Under the pieces are notes generated by a model. The model was not told the origin of the DNA, did no database searches, and saw only the letters and a program-made list of their open reading frames with translations. From Gemmatales bacterium (GTDB taxonomy: Bacteria; Planctomycetota; Planctomycetia; Gemmatales; Gemmataceae), in contig BPJP01000009.1 in the NCBI GenBank assembly GCA_026004675.1, forward strand, positions 124,001-188,000: a stretch of 64,000 nucleotides of DNA. Direction: 5' to 3'. This document shows, in pieces, positions 44,688 to 53,357 of the stretch. Each line of letters opens with the position of its first letter. The first letter of the stretch is position 1. The position numbers and the translations under genes are program-made.

Positions 44688-45935
44688 CTACTTATCGCTC
44701 GACTGAATGCGGTAAAGATGCTTCTCGGTGCGGATGATAAGCGCGCCATCCATGACGGCGAACGAGGCGAATGTCCGTTCTGGGAGCGTGTTACGGGCGA
44801 GCCGAACGAACTTTTTGCCGGGACGAATGACGGTGCATACGCCATTTTCGGCAGGGAAGAAGATTTTACCGTCGGCATAAAGAGGCGAAGCGGAAAAGCC
44901 GCCGCCCAGTCGTTCGCGCCAAAGGAGTCGGCCGCTCTTGGCGTCGAGGCATTGGGCGACGCCGAAATCGGAAACCATATATAACTCGTTTTCAAAAAGC
45001 AGAAGGGACGAAGTACGGGGAATGCCGGTGTCGTAAGACCAGGCCACGTGCGAATCGGTGACATCGCCTTTTCCCGTTGGCCGAATGGCCAGCAATTTGG
45101 CAGTGTCGAAACCGGTGCAGACGTAAACAAGCCCGTGGCCGAAGACCGGTCGAGGCACGACCGAGTAGCCATTGCCATAACGAACACGCCAGATTTCCTT
45201 GCCGCTTCGAGGGTCGTAGGCGGCGACCAGGCCGGCGCCTGGGCTGACGATTTGTTTTCGGCCGTCAACCGTAATGACCAAAGGCGTACAGAAAGCGAAT
45301 TTCTTCAACGCCGAGGTTTCGCGGTTGGTTTGCCATTCGATCTGGCCGGTGTCCTTGGCCAGCGCGACGACGAACTGTTTATCGGAGCCATCGCAGCTGA
45401 AGACGAGCAAATCGTTTACCAAAACCGGCGTACCGCCGTTGCCGTGAACCGGCGCGTAGCGGATGCGATTGTTTCGCCAAACGATGTTGCCTTCGAAATC
45501 GAGACAGGCAGTGCCTTGGTGGCCGAAATGCACAAAGAGCTTGTCGCCGTCGGTGATAGGCGTAGGGTTGGCGTGGCTGGCTTTGCGGTGGATGCGGGGT
45601 GCAGTTCGGGCATCCTGGCGAAACACCTCTTTTTGCCAGAGGATTTTGCCTGTTTTCAAGTCGACGGCGAGGGCTGCTAGCGACTGGTCGCGGTTGGGTT
45701 GTTCGATCGCCGTCGTCAAATAGACTCGTCCTTGAAAAAGGATGGGCGAGGACCAGCCCGAGCCTGGAATAGGGGTCTTCCAGGCGACGTTTTCCGTGTC
45801 GCTCCATGTGGCGGGGATTTTTGTCGCGCTCGAAATACCCTGGCCGGTGGGGCCGCGAAAATCGGGCCATTCTTCCGTTCGTCCAGGCCCAACCCAAAAC
45901 CAGACGACCAGGCAAGCGACAAAATGAGAGCGCAC
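44688..45935 (-). CDS. Secreted PQQ-like beta-propeller protein
   Basis: The GTG at 45935 is preceded by GGAGG eight bases upstream and starts a hydrophobic signal (VRSHFVACLVVWFWVGPG). The mature part begins EEWPDFRGPTGQGISS. Repeated blades include LKTGKILWQKEV, DFEGNIVWRNN, KDTGQIEWQTN and AKSGRLLWRERL. The 415-residue protein is an intact counterpart of the frameshifted propeller at 14-15.5 kb. Its function is unknown; some relatives act as assembly platforms or as quinoprotein-type enzymes, but no PQQ-binding or heme residues are evident. It is convergent with the HerA-like gene. Confidence 0.82.
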   Translation of the reverse strand: MRSHFVACLVVWFWVGPGRTEEWPDFRGPTGQGISSATKIPATWSDTENVAWKTPIPGSGWSSPILFQGRVYLTTAIEQPNRDQSLAALAVDLKTGKILWQKEVFRQDARTAPRIHRKASHANPTPITDGDKLFVHFGHQGTACLDFEGNIVWRNNRIRYAPVHGNGGTPVLVNDLLVFSCDGSDKQFVVALAKDTGQIEWQTNRETSALKKFAFCTPLVITVDGRKQIVSPGAGLVAAYDPRSGKEIWRVRYGNGYSVVPRPVFGHGLVYVCTGFDTAKLLAIRPTGKGDVTDSHVAWSYDTGIPRTSSLLLFENELYMVSDFGVAQCLDAKSGRLLWRERLGGGFSASPLYADGKIFFPAENGVCTVIRPGKKFVRLARNTLPERTFASFAVMDGALIIRTEKHLYRIQSSDK

Positions 45936-46046
45936 TCGGAAATCCTCCGTTGAGAGTCGTTCGATGGGCATCGGCGACGATGCCAGCCTTGCGATTATGC
46001 TTAGTGAATCGGGACGGAACAGCAAAGTATGCGGGCGAACGATGTC

Positions 46047-46991
46047 TTATCGCTTTCGCCAGATTCGGTTTTTGGTGATGCCGAGCTTTTCGCACAAGGG
46101 TTCGATCTCCGCGAAAAAACGCCTGGCATCGACAGGATAGCCGGCGGTCGCTTTCAAGCGGGGAATATGCCGTCGCCAAAAGCCGTTGAATTCATTCATC
46201 CATATTTCGCGGACGTATTTGCTGACCATGCTTGCCAGGGCGACGCAAAAATGGTCGGCATCCGCACGGGGCTGAAAATGGATCGTCCATTCGCGCTGGC
46301 CGCCGACAAGCTGATAGGTGCTGCGTTTGCTACTCTCTTCACGAACCATGATGACGCCGTCGCTGATCGCCTCCTGCAGCAAAGCGGCGTAATAGTTCCG
46401 CCCACCATGTTTGTCCACGAAAAAGGTCAGCGCTTCGCTGGTTGTTTGGTCGTTGGCGAAGTGCTTCAATAGCCGTATGAGCGCATGACCGAGGACGGCC
46501 GACTTGGTGCCGGTCTCGTCGACGAGGAAGTTGAATTCCTCCGCACCGATTAACACACTGCGGATGGTGACCCACCTGAGTTCGTTCCGTTCGCAAGCCG
46601 AGTGAAAGTCGCTGGCTGCCCTTGCGACGACCTCGACCGGGCAAGCGACAGGCAGGCGGGTCGTTCCTCGATACCAGATTTCATCTGCCTGACGGGCATC
46701 GGGGGAAAGTGTTTTTAACAGATCAGCGAACGTCGTGGGACCGGCTTCCAAAAGAGCGAGAACACTGCACTCCAAATTCGCCAGGCCTCGCTGCGGATTA
46801 TAGACCTGCTTGGAGTCGGCGATCACCATTCGCGCATCGGAACGTTGTTGGGAACGGACGGCGTTCTGCAAGATATGCCACCAATCGGCAGCCAGCCGCG
46901 CTGCCGGCACCTGACAAGCGACGGCCGTCATGACCAATGGACCAAGGTTCGGTCCATAACCGGCTTCATCGATCCCCACCAGCCAGGGCAT
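46047..46991 (-). CDS. RNase HII-like protein (planctomycete-type, diverged)
   Basis: The N terminus LVGIDEAGYGPNLGPLVMTAV has the DEAG-GP core of type 2 RNase H (Asp8, Glu9), and IADSKQVY matches the DSK motif. FVDKHGGRNYY and DADHFCVALASMVSKYVREIWM supply the other acidic positions. The protein is 314 residues, about 100 longer than standard RNase HII, with an insert in the middle of the domain. It could cleave RNA in RNA/DNA hybrids or be a specialised paralogue. I see no second rnhB in the window. It is divergent from the CoA-transferase gene. The start is inferred from the domain; the ribosome site is weak. Confidence 0.75.
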   Translation of the reverse strand: MPWLVGIDEAGYGPNLGPLVMTAVACQVPAARLAADWWHILQNAVRSQQRSDARMVIADSKQVYNPQRGLANLECSVLALLEAGPTTFADLLKTLSPDARQADEIWYRGTTRLPVACPVEVVARAASDFHSACERNELRWVTIRSVLIGAEEFNFLVDETGTKSAVLGHALIRLLKHFANDQTTSEALTFFVDKHGGRNYYAALLQEAISDGVIMVREESSKRSTYQLVGGQREWTIHFQPRADADHFCVALASMVSKYVREIWMNEFNGFWRRHIPRLKATAGYPVDARRFFAEIEPLCEKLGITKNRIWRKR

Positions 46992-47192
46992 GATCCGTTT
47001 CAGAAAGTCGTTCGGTGTTTGCCAACAAGGAGATGCCTCTGTGTTCGCCAAACAAAGATTAGAAACGACGGGCGCTGATGGCAAAAGAAAAAATGGGGAT
47101 CGGTTCGCTGTCACGACCCGCTTTATCATTGCACATCGTGTCCCGGGTAGTAGTGTCGGAGAAAAGACATTCTTTCTTTTGGAGATTGCCTC

Positions 47193-48335
47193 ATGAGTCG
47201 TGGTCCATTTGATGGTGTGATGGTTGTGGACGTGACGCGGGTTCTGGCCGGACCGTTTTGCACCATGCTGCTGGCAGAATTGGGGGCTCGAGTCATAAAG
47301 GTGGAAAACCCTGATGGCGGTGATGACTCGCGCCACTTCGAACCGTTTTTTCAAGACACGTCTGCCTATTTTTCATCCCTGAATCGCGGCAAAGAAAGCA
47401 TTGCCTTGAACCTTAAGGACGAGCAGGATTGCGACATTTTCCTGTCCCTGATCCGACGGGCCGATGTTCTCGTCGAGAATTACCGCCCCGGCACCCTTGA
47501 CCGTTTGGGTTTGGGGTATCACCGATTGCAACAGGAGAATGGCCGGTTGATTTATGCTGCCATTTCCGGCTTCGGGCAGACCGGGCCGTGGAAACACAAG
47601 CCGGCTTACGACCTGATTGTGCAAGCGTTGAGCGGGTTGATGAGCATTACTGGTCTTCCGAGCGGCCCGCCGACCAAGACCGGCACTTCAATCGGCGACA
47701 TTACCGGTGGGTTGTTCGCTGCCATCGGAATCAGCGCTGCCTTGTATCATCGCCAGTCGACGGGACGGGGAATGCTGGTCGATGTGAGCATGCTGGACGG
47801 ACAAATCGCCATCCTCGAATCGGCCGTGATGCGCTATGCGGCGACAGGGCAAATCCCGGGACCGATCGGGAACCGGCATCCGTCGATTGCCCCATTTGAA
47901 CTATACCAGACCAGCGATCAGCCTATCGTCATCGCTGCAGGCAATGACACGTTGTTTTCGCGTCTTTGCGAGGTATTGGGACGTGAGAGATGGGCGAATG
48001 ATCCACGATTCGCCACCAACCGCGACCGGGTGCAAAACGCCGACGCATTGAAAACCGAATTGGAAAGCGTCTTGCGCAGCAGGTCTTGCAGCGAATGGTT
48101 GTCGTTGTTGGAATCGGCGGGGATACCGTGCAGTCCGGTGCATAATGTCGCGCAGGCGTGCGAGCATCCCCAAGTGCAAGCACGGAACATGATCGTCCGG
48201 GCCGGCGACCTGCGGATCGCTGGCAATCCGATCAAGTTCAGTGCCTTCGACGATCCACCCACGAGGAAACCAGCGCCGAAATTGGACGAAGATGGTCCCC
48301 GAATACGCGCGGAATTGTCAGGCGATGGCGTTTGA
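47193..48335 (+). CDS. Class III CoA-transferase (CaiB/BaiF family)
   Basis: The family catalyses reversible CoA transfer between acyl groups. VMVVDVTRVLAGPFCTMLLAE is the N-terminal motif, and GARVIKVENPDGGD and NRGKESIALNLK follow. SIGDITGGLFAAIGI contains the catalytic Asp (residue about 169). RWANDPRFATNRDRVQN is also typical. Length of 380 residues is normal. GGAG lies eight bases before the ATG. The substrate (formyl, carnitine, alpha-methylacyl and others) cannot be fixed. Confidence 0.88.
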   Translation: MSRGPFDGVMVVDVTRVLAGPFCTMLLAELGARVIKVENPDGGDDSRHFEPFFQDTSAYFSSLNRGKESIALNLKDEQDCDIFLSLIRRADVLVENYRPGTLDRLGLGYHRLQQENGRLIYAAISGFGQTGPWKHKPAYDLIVQALSGLMSITGLPSGPPTKTGTSIGDITGGLFAAIGISAALYHRQSTGRGMLVDVSMLDGQIAILESAVMRYAATGQIPGPIGNRHPSIAPFELYQTSDQPIVIAAGNDTLFSRLCEVLGRERWANDPRFATNRDRVQNADALKTELESVLRSRSCSEWLSLLESAGIPCSPVHNVAQACEHPQVQARNMIVRAGDLRIAGNPIKFSAFDDPPTRKPAPKLDEDGPRIRAELSGDGV

Positions 48336-48443
48336 CACGCTAAAACCGGGCTAGGTTCCCAAGAAGGCAGCGACAGGATAGCCGTATACAATGAGCAACA
48401 GGTGAATCAGGGGGAGCACCACCTTGACAGAAAAGGTTGGACG

Positions 48444-49217
48444 ATGACAGTAAAAGCGATGGTGTTGCGCTCACCCGGGGCCAATTGCGACGTTGAGACT
48501 GCTTATGCGCTCGAGTGTGCTGGTGCGGTCGCCGACCGTATTCACATCAACCGCCTGCGCGAGCGACCTCAAATGCTGCATGATTATCACATTCTAGTCG
48601 TACCCGGCGGCTTCACCTACGGTGACGACGTCGCTGCTGGCAAGATTCTGGCCAATCAATTGTCCAGTTTCTTAAGTGATGCGTTGCAATCCTTTCGCGA
48701 TCGCGAACGGCTCATACTCGGCATCTGCAACGGTTTTCAAGCCCTTCTCAAAGCCGGCTTGCTGGTGCCGCCCGACGAAGATGGCCCCTTGGCCACCCTG
48801 ACGCACAACGATTCGGGCAGGTTCGAAGACCGCTGGACCTATTTGCAAGCGACCTCGTCACGGTGCCCCATGCTGAAGGGTTGCAGGCATCTCTATCTCC
48901 CCGTAGCGCATGGCGAAGGCAAGTTCATTTGTCGGGAACCGTGGATTCTCCATGGCTTGCAAGAGTCGGGGCAGGTGGTACTACGTTACACCGGTCTGGC
49001 ACTCCGGGACGAGGAGGTTGGCTATCCCGCGAACCCCAATGGTTCCGAAGGGAATGTGGCCGGCATCTGCGACGCCACCGGTCGCGTTCTCGGCCTGATG
49101 CCCCATCCCGAACGCCATATTCTGCCAACGCAACACCCCAGGTGGACACGGGAAGAATTGGCAACGGAGGGAGACGGCATGCGAATTTTTCGCAACATAG
49201 TGGAGTATTTCTTGTAA
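48444..49217 (+). CDS. purQ: Phosphoribosylformylglycinamidine synthase, glutaminase subunit
   Basis: PurQ supplies ammonia from glutamine for the fourth step of purine synthesis. The protein shows SPGANCDVETAYALE, VVPGGFTYGDDVAAGK, the nucleophile in GICNGFQALLKAGLL and the C-terminal GLMPHPERH with the catalytic His. At 257 residues it is of the long form that works with separate PurL and PurS; those genes are not here. The ATG at 48444 fits the family start; the frame is open 14 codons further. The stop TAA overlaps the ATG of nadC by one base, implying coupled translation. Confidence 0.92.
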   Translation: MTVKAMVLRSPGANCDVETAYALECAGAVADRIHINRLRERPQMLHDYHILVVPGGFTYGDDVAAGKILANQLSSFLSDALQSFRDRERLILGICNGFQALLKAGLLVPPDEDGPLATLTHNDSGRFEDRWTYLQATSSRCPMLKGCRHLYLPVAHGEGKFICREPWILHGLQESGQVVLRYTGLALRDEEVGYPANPNGSEGNVAGICDATGRVLGLMPHPERHILPTQHPRWTREELATEGDGMRIFRNIVEYFL

Positions 49218-50095
49218 TGGGCTTTTCCGCTTTAGAAGCCAATGCCTGTCGGCATCTTGTCGAGTTGGCCTTAGAAGAAGACGTTGGCCCTGGAGACGTC
49301 ACGACGGAATCGCTGGTGGCCGCCAATAAACGCGGCCAGGCTCGCTATGTTGTGCGCACAGCGGGAGTCGTTTGTGGCCTGCCTGCCGCCGCGATGGTGT
49401 TTGAACGGCTCGACACCAACGTTGCCTTCACTCCCCTGAAAGCAGACGGCGACCGTGTCGAAGCCGGTGACACGATCGCTCGCGTAGATGGACCGCTGCG
49501 TTCAATCCTGACCGGTGAGCGCATCAGTCTCAATTTTCTGCAACGTCTAAGTGGCGTCGCCAGCTTGACCCGGCGTTTCGTCGACGCGGTGGGTGATCTG
49601 CCTTGCAAAATACTGGACACCCGCAAGACCCTGCCGGGCTGGCGCTTACTAGAGAAATATGCCGTCCGCGCTGGTGGCGGCCAAAACCATCGGCTCGGAC
49701 TGTACGACGCCGTTCTTATCAAAGATAACCACTTGGCCATCCTGGAAAAAACGGGCAACGTCATATGGAACGCTGTCGCTCAGGTCCGGAAGCGTTTGAG
49801 CCGACCGTTGCCCGTGGAAGTGGAAGTCGATTCGCTGGCGCAACTGGAAGCGGCCCTGGTTGCGAAACCGGAACGCATTCTTTTGGACAACATGTCAGTA
49901 GACGAGATTCGGCAAGCGGTGGAGCGGCGGAACCAGATCGCGCCGGAGGTGCTACTTGAAGCCTCGGGAGGAATCGCAATCGAATCCGTTCGTGCGCTGG
50001 CGGAAACGGGTGTCGACTGGATCAGCGTCGGGGCGCTGACCCATTCGGCGCCGGCACTGGATATAGGTTTAGACGACATTCGTGAAACCCACTAA
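49217..50095 (+). CDS. nadC: Nicotinate-nucleotide pyrophosphorylase (quinolinate phosphoribosyltransferase)
   Basis: NadC converts quinolinate and PRPP to nicotinate mononucleotide in NAD synthesis. The 292-residue protein has ALEEDVGPGDVTTE at the N terminus, FLQRLSGVASLTRRFV, ILDTRKTLPGWRLLEKYAV and GGGQNHRLGLYDAVLIKDNH, ending with EASGGIAIESV and VDWISVGALTHSAPALDI. All phosphate and carboxylate-binding Arg/Lys/His positions visible are intact. It begins in the purQ stop codon (TAATG). Confidence 0.95.
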   Translation: MGFSALEANACRHLVELALEEDVGPGDVTTESLVAANKRGQARYVVRTAGVVCGLPAAAMVFERLDTNVAFTPLKADGDRVEAGDTIARVDGPLRSILTGERISLNFLQRLSGVASLTRRFVDAVGDLPCKILDTRKTLPGWRLLEKYAVRAGGGQNHRLGLYDAVLIKDNHLAILEKTGNVIWNAVAQVRKRLSRPLPVEVEVDSLAQLEAALVAKPERILLDNMSVDEIRQAVERRNQIAPEVLLEASGGIAIESVRALAETGVDWISVGALTHSAPALDIGLDDIRETH

Positions 50096-50160
50096 GTTTT
50101 TTGAGCGTCGAGGCGCTCCTGTCGTTTTCATTTATCGTGACGATGCATGCCACTGGCGAG

Positions 50161-51867
50161 ATGAAAGCTGATCCGCCACTGCGAGCGAGCCAACCTGCCC
50201 TGTTTCACTGGTTGCGTGGCCGATTGTTGCGTAACAGTGTTGCGGTTGTCCTGGAGAATTCGTTCATCCGCGTCATCGGCATCGGCGTGCTCAGCCTGCT
50301 GATTTGGGGGTTCGTCTTCGCTATTAGCGTCGAAGGGTTCGCATTTCTCGCCAGGCAGCGTGTGCCTTTGACCGGCGCTATCGTTTCGGTGCTGTTCGAT
50401 TTCATGTTTTTGGTGTTCTTCGTGATGCTGATTTTTTCCAACGGCATCATTCTTTACAGCAGTCTATTTTCGTCTGCAGAGACCACTTTTTTGCTTACCA
50501 CGCCTGCGAGGGCGGATCAGATTTTCGCCTACAAGTTCGAGGGGGCGTTAGGTTTCAGCAGTTACGCCTTCGTTCTATTAGGCAGTCCGGTGCTGATCGC
50601 GCATGGGCTGGCGGTAGGAGTCGACTGGCACTTTTACGTTTTACTGGTGATGTTTATCAGCGGCTTCGTGCTTTTGCCTGGCTCGCTCGGAGCTTTGGCA
50701 TGCCTGCTTTTGGTCAAGTTTTTGCCGCGGAGACGCAAGCAGTTTTTGGTCCTCGTTCTGACCGCGCTCGTGGCGACGGCCGCAATCTGGTTGTATCTGA
50801 AGTGGCCGCGAGGCTGGTGGTATCGGGCAACGAATACCGACTTTGTCGAGAATCTGCTCGCCGATTTGACATTCGCTCGCGGCCCACTGGCCCCGAACCA
50901 TTGGTTGACGCGCGGATTGCTGGCGAGTGCCCGGCGCGATTTGTCGACGACAACGTACAGCCTCGCTCTGATCTGGAGCAACGGTCTGGTTGTTTACCTG
51001 GCAGCTGCCTGGTGTGCCCGCCGCTGGTATCGTCGGGCTTATGACGAATTGGCTGGCAGCGCCCTGTTCCAACGCCGACGCCGACTTTATTGGCTCGACC
51101 ACCTCCTCAGCGGCACTCTGCGTTTTCTGGATCCGCAGACACGTCTACTGGTAGTCAAAGATTTCCGGACCTTCCGGCGCGATCCTGCCCAGTGGGCGCA
51201 GATTCTGATCTTCGCTCTCCTGGTCGTGTTGCTGTTTACGAACATGCACCGCTTTTACCAGAGCGACCTGGGTAAACTGTATCAAAATGCGGTGAGCATC
51301 ATCTACCTGACGGCAACATCGCTGTTGTTATGTGCCTATACCGGACGTTTCGTCTTCCCCATGCTTAGCCTGGAGGGGAAGAAATTCTGGATTCTTGGTT
51401 TGTTGCCGATGCAACGCGAGCGGCTGATCTGGGGCAAATTCGCTTTCGCCGCCACTGGAGGACTGCTCATATCCGAATTTCTCATTCTGTTCGGCGATTG
51501 GATGCTGAACATGCCGGTTCATATCCTCTTGGTTCACGGGTCGGCCATGACTTGGATCGTGTTAGGTTTGAGCGGGCTTAGCGTCGGACTCGGCGCTTGC
51601 ATGCCCAATTTTGGCGAAACCGATCCTTCGAAAATCGCGGTCGGCTTCGGCGGCACGATGAATCTGGTCGCTTGTCTCATTTTCCTTGTCGTTGAAATCC
51701 TGTTGTCGGTACTCCCCTGGCATTTGCAGTTGGCCTACGCTGAGACATTCGCGTCATGGAATTTGCTGGTGTTGGCGAGCACTGCCGTCGGCATCGTGCT
51801 TGCCGGCGCAGCGGTCATTATTCCTCTCCGGTTAGGCTGCCGGGCACTCCGGAAAGTCGAATTCTGA
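50161..51867 (+). CDS. ABC-2-type membrane permease (putative exporter)
   Basis: The protein of about 568 residues has ten or more hydrophobic segments (for example VIGIGVLSLLIWGFVFAISV, IVSVLFDFMFLVFFVMLIF, ILIFALLVVLLF, ATSLLLCAYTGRFVF). The stretch LFSSAETTFLLTTPARADQIFAYKF resembles the ABC-2 permease family in which a coupling helix precedes TM segments. An ABC ATPase gene follows 138 bases downstream, supporting a transporter pair. The start is uncertain: ATGs at 50143 and 50161 and a TTG at 50101 are in frame. Substrate unknown. Confidence 0.7.
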   Translation: MKADPPLRASQPALFHWLRGRLLRNSVAVVLENSFIRVIGIGVLSLLIWGFVFAISVEGFAFLARQRVPLTGAIVSVLFDFMFLVFFVMLIFSNGIILYSSLFSSAETTFLLTTPARADQIFAYKFEGALGFSSYAFVLLGSPVLIAHGLAVGVDWHFYVLLVMFISGFVLLPGSLGALACLLLVKFLPRRRKQFLVLVLTALVATAAIWLYLKWPRGWWYRATNTDFVENLLADLTFARGPLAPNHWLTRGLLASARRDLSTTTYSLALIWSNGLVVYLAAAWCARRWYRRAYDELAGSALFQRRRRLYWLDHLLSGTLRFLDPQTRLLVVKDFRTFRRDPAQWAQILIFALLVVLLFTNMHRFYQSDLGKLYQNAVSIIYLTATSLLLCAYTGRFVFPMLSLEGKKFWILGLLPMQRERLIWGKFAFAATGGLLISEFLILFGDWMLNMPVHILLVHGSAMTWIVLGLSGLSVGLGACMPNFGETDPSKIAVGFGGTMNLVACLIFLVVEILLSVLPWHLQLAYAETFASWNLLVLASTAVGIVLAGAAVIIPLRLGCRALRKVEF

Positions 51868-52005
51868 CGACGCCATTCGCTGACGTTCACGACCTTGGCA
51901 GCAAGGAAACGCCCGGCTTTTTGCGGCAGATCAGGGCATTTTTGCTTACAATATGTCGAAGATGTTGAAGGTTCCGCGTCGTACTCTCTGCTAACTCGCC
52001 GCTGT

Positions 52006-52728
52006 ATGATCCAGGTCGAGCAACTCTGTGTCCGCTCCGGTATGTTTTCATTGGAGGATATTTCCTTCAAGGTTCAAACCGGAAACTATGCCGTTCTGAT
52101 GGGAAAAACCGGGGCCGGCAAGACGACCATCCTGGAAGCGATCTGCGGTTTTCGGCCAGTTGTGAAAGGGTCGATTCGTTTGCTCGATCGGGAAGTTTCC
52201 GGTTTGGCGCCGTCCGATCGGGGGATCGGTTATGTGCCACAAGACCTGGCGTTGTTCCAAACGATGACGGTGCGAGAGCATCTTGCATTCGCCCAGAGGA
52301 TTCGGCGGTGGAATCCCTTGGCGATCCAAAGACGGGTTGAAGAATTGGCCGAGCTGCTCGGCATCACAGGGCTGCTGGACAGAAAACCTGCCGGTTTAAG
52401 CGGTGGCGAGTCGCAAAGGGTGGCGTTGGGCCGTGCTCTAGCGTTCCATCCTCGTGTGCTGCTTTTGGATGAACCGCTTAGTGCTCTGGATGAGAACACC
52501 CGCGAGGACATGTACTCGCTGTTGCAATCGGTGCAAAAGCACACCGGCGTCACTGTATTGCATGTGACCCATAACCTGTCCGAAGCCCGAAAATTGGCCG
52601 ATCAATTGTTCCAATTGCTCGATGGAAAGATCATCGAACGTAAGGCGGACGACGCAGGAGCGGTCGGGGGTAACGGCTGGACGGCGCCTGTGCCAGAAGA
52701 GGAAAACAGTAAAGTGGCGGATCGTTAG
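52006..52728 (+). CDS. ABC transporter ATP-binding protein
   Basis: The 240-residue subunit is complete: Walker A GKTGAGKTT, Q-loop GYVPQDLALFQTMTV, signature LSGGESQRVALGRAL, Walker B VLLLDEPLSALD and switch His in HVTHNLSEA. The closest impression is of importer-type ATPases such as molybdate/tungstate ModC-like proteins. No binding protein or importer permease is near, and the upstream gene is an ABC-2 type permease. The start at MIQVEQLCV follows an open stretch without a good ribosome site. Confidence 0.85.
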   Translation: MIQVEQLCVRSGMFSLEDISFKVQTGNYAVLMGKTGAGKTTILEAICGFRPVVKGSIRLLDREVSGLAPSDRGIGYVPQDLALFQTMTVREHLAFAQRIRRWNPLAIQRRVEELAELLGITGLLDRKPAGLSGGESQRVALGRALAFHPRVLLLDEPLSALDENTREDMYSLLQSVQKHTGVTVLHVTHNLSEARKLADQLFQLLDGKIIERKADDAGAVGGNGWTAPVPEEENSKVADR

Positions 52729-52779
52729 GGCGGCGAGTGGGTTTTGCAGGTGTCTTTTGCCGAGATCGTTGAGGACGGA

Positions 52780-53244
52780 ATGAACTGGTTGTACTTGCTG
52801 CCGATCCCGCTTTTGGCGATCTTGTTTTTGGCGTGGCGGCCACTACGCTTGTTCGGAAGGGAAGTCCAGTTTGAGCGAGCGCGGGAATTGTTTCGACTGC
52901 AGCGCGAGCAACTCGAGAAGAACTTTTTGCAGGCAGCATCGACAAGTGGCAGGCCGCGCGGCCTGATCTGGAAGAACTGCGAATGGGATCGGCAAGTCGT
53001 GTTCGCTCGCGAACGCCAAAGCGGGAACCTGGCGGCCTTGATTGCCGTCACCATCCAATTCGAGGCAGTTCCCGGCAGTGATATGGAAGATGTGCCGGCA
53101 GTAGGGAATCTGCGTAACGCTTCGGCAGTTTTCTTTTTTCATCGCGGCCGGTGGCACACCGTAGGCAAAGCCATCTTCAACATGAACCCAGACGAGGCCA
53201 TCGACCATTTCAAAAGCCAGTACGAGCGTGTCGGCGAATTATAG
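52780..53244 (+). CDS. Hypothetical membrane-anchored protein
   Basis: The 154-residue protein has one N-terminal membrane helix (WLYLLPIPLLAILFLAW), a basic/coiled segment (ERARELFRLQREQLEKNFLQ), then a soluble domain with GLIWKNCEWDRQVVFARER, LAALIAVTIQFEAVPG and a tail that includes AVFFFHRGRWHT. I do not recognise the family. The ATG at 52780 has GAGGACGGA directly upstream; earlier GTG and TTG codons are also in frame. Confidence 0.6.
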   Translation: MNWLYLLPIPLLAILFLAWRPLRLFGREVQFERARELFRLQREQLEKNFLQAASTSGRPRGLIWKNCEWDRQVVFARERQSGNLAALIAVTIQFEAVPGSDMEDVPAVGNLRNASAVFFFHRGRWHTVGKAIFNMNPDEAIDHFKSQYERVGEL

Positions 53245-53357
53245 CCGATACTGCTATCGCAACATCGGACAGCTTTTTTATAATTCGCGAAGCCTTGCAA
53301 CTGCCGGAGCGGGATCGCACCGGCTTTTCTAAACTCACCAGATTGCATGGAAGGCTT

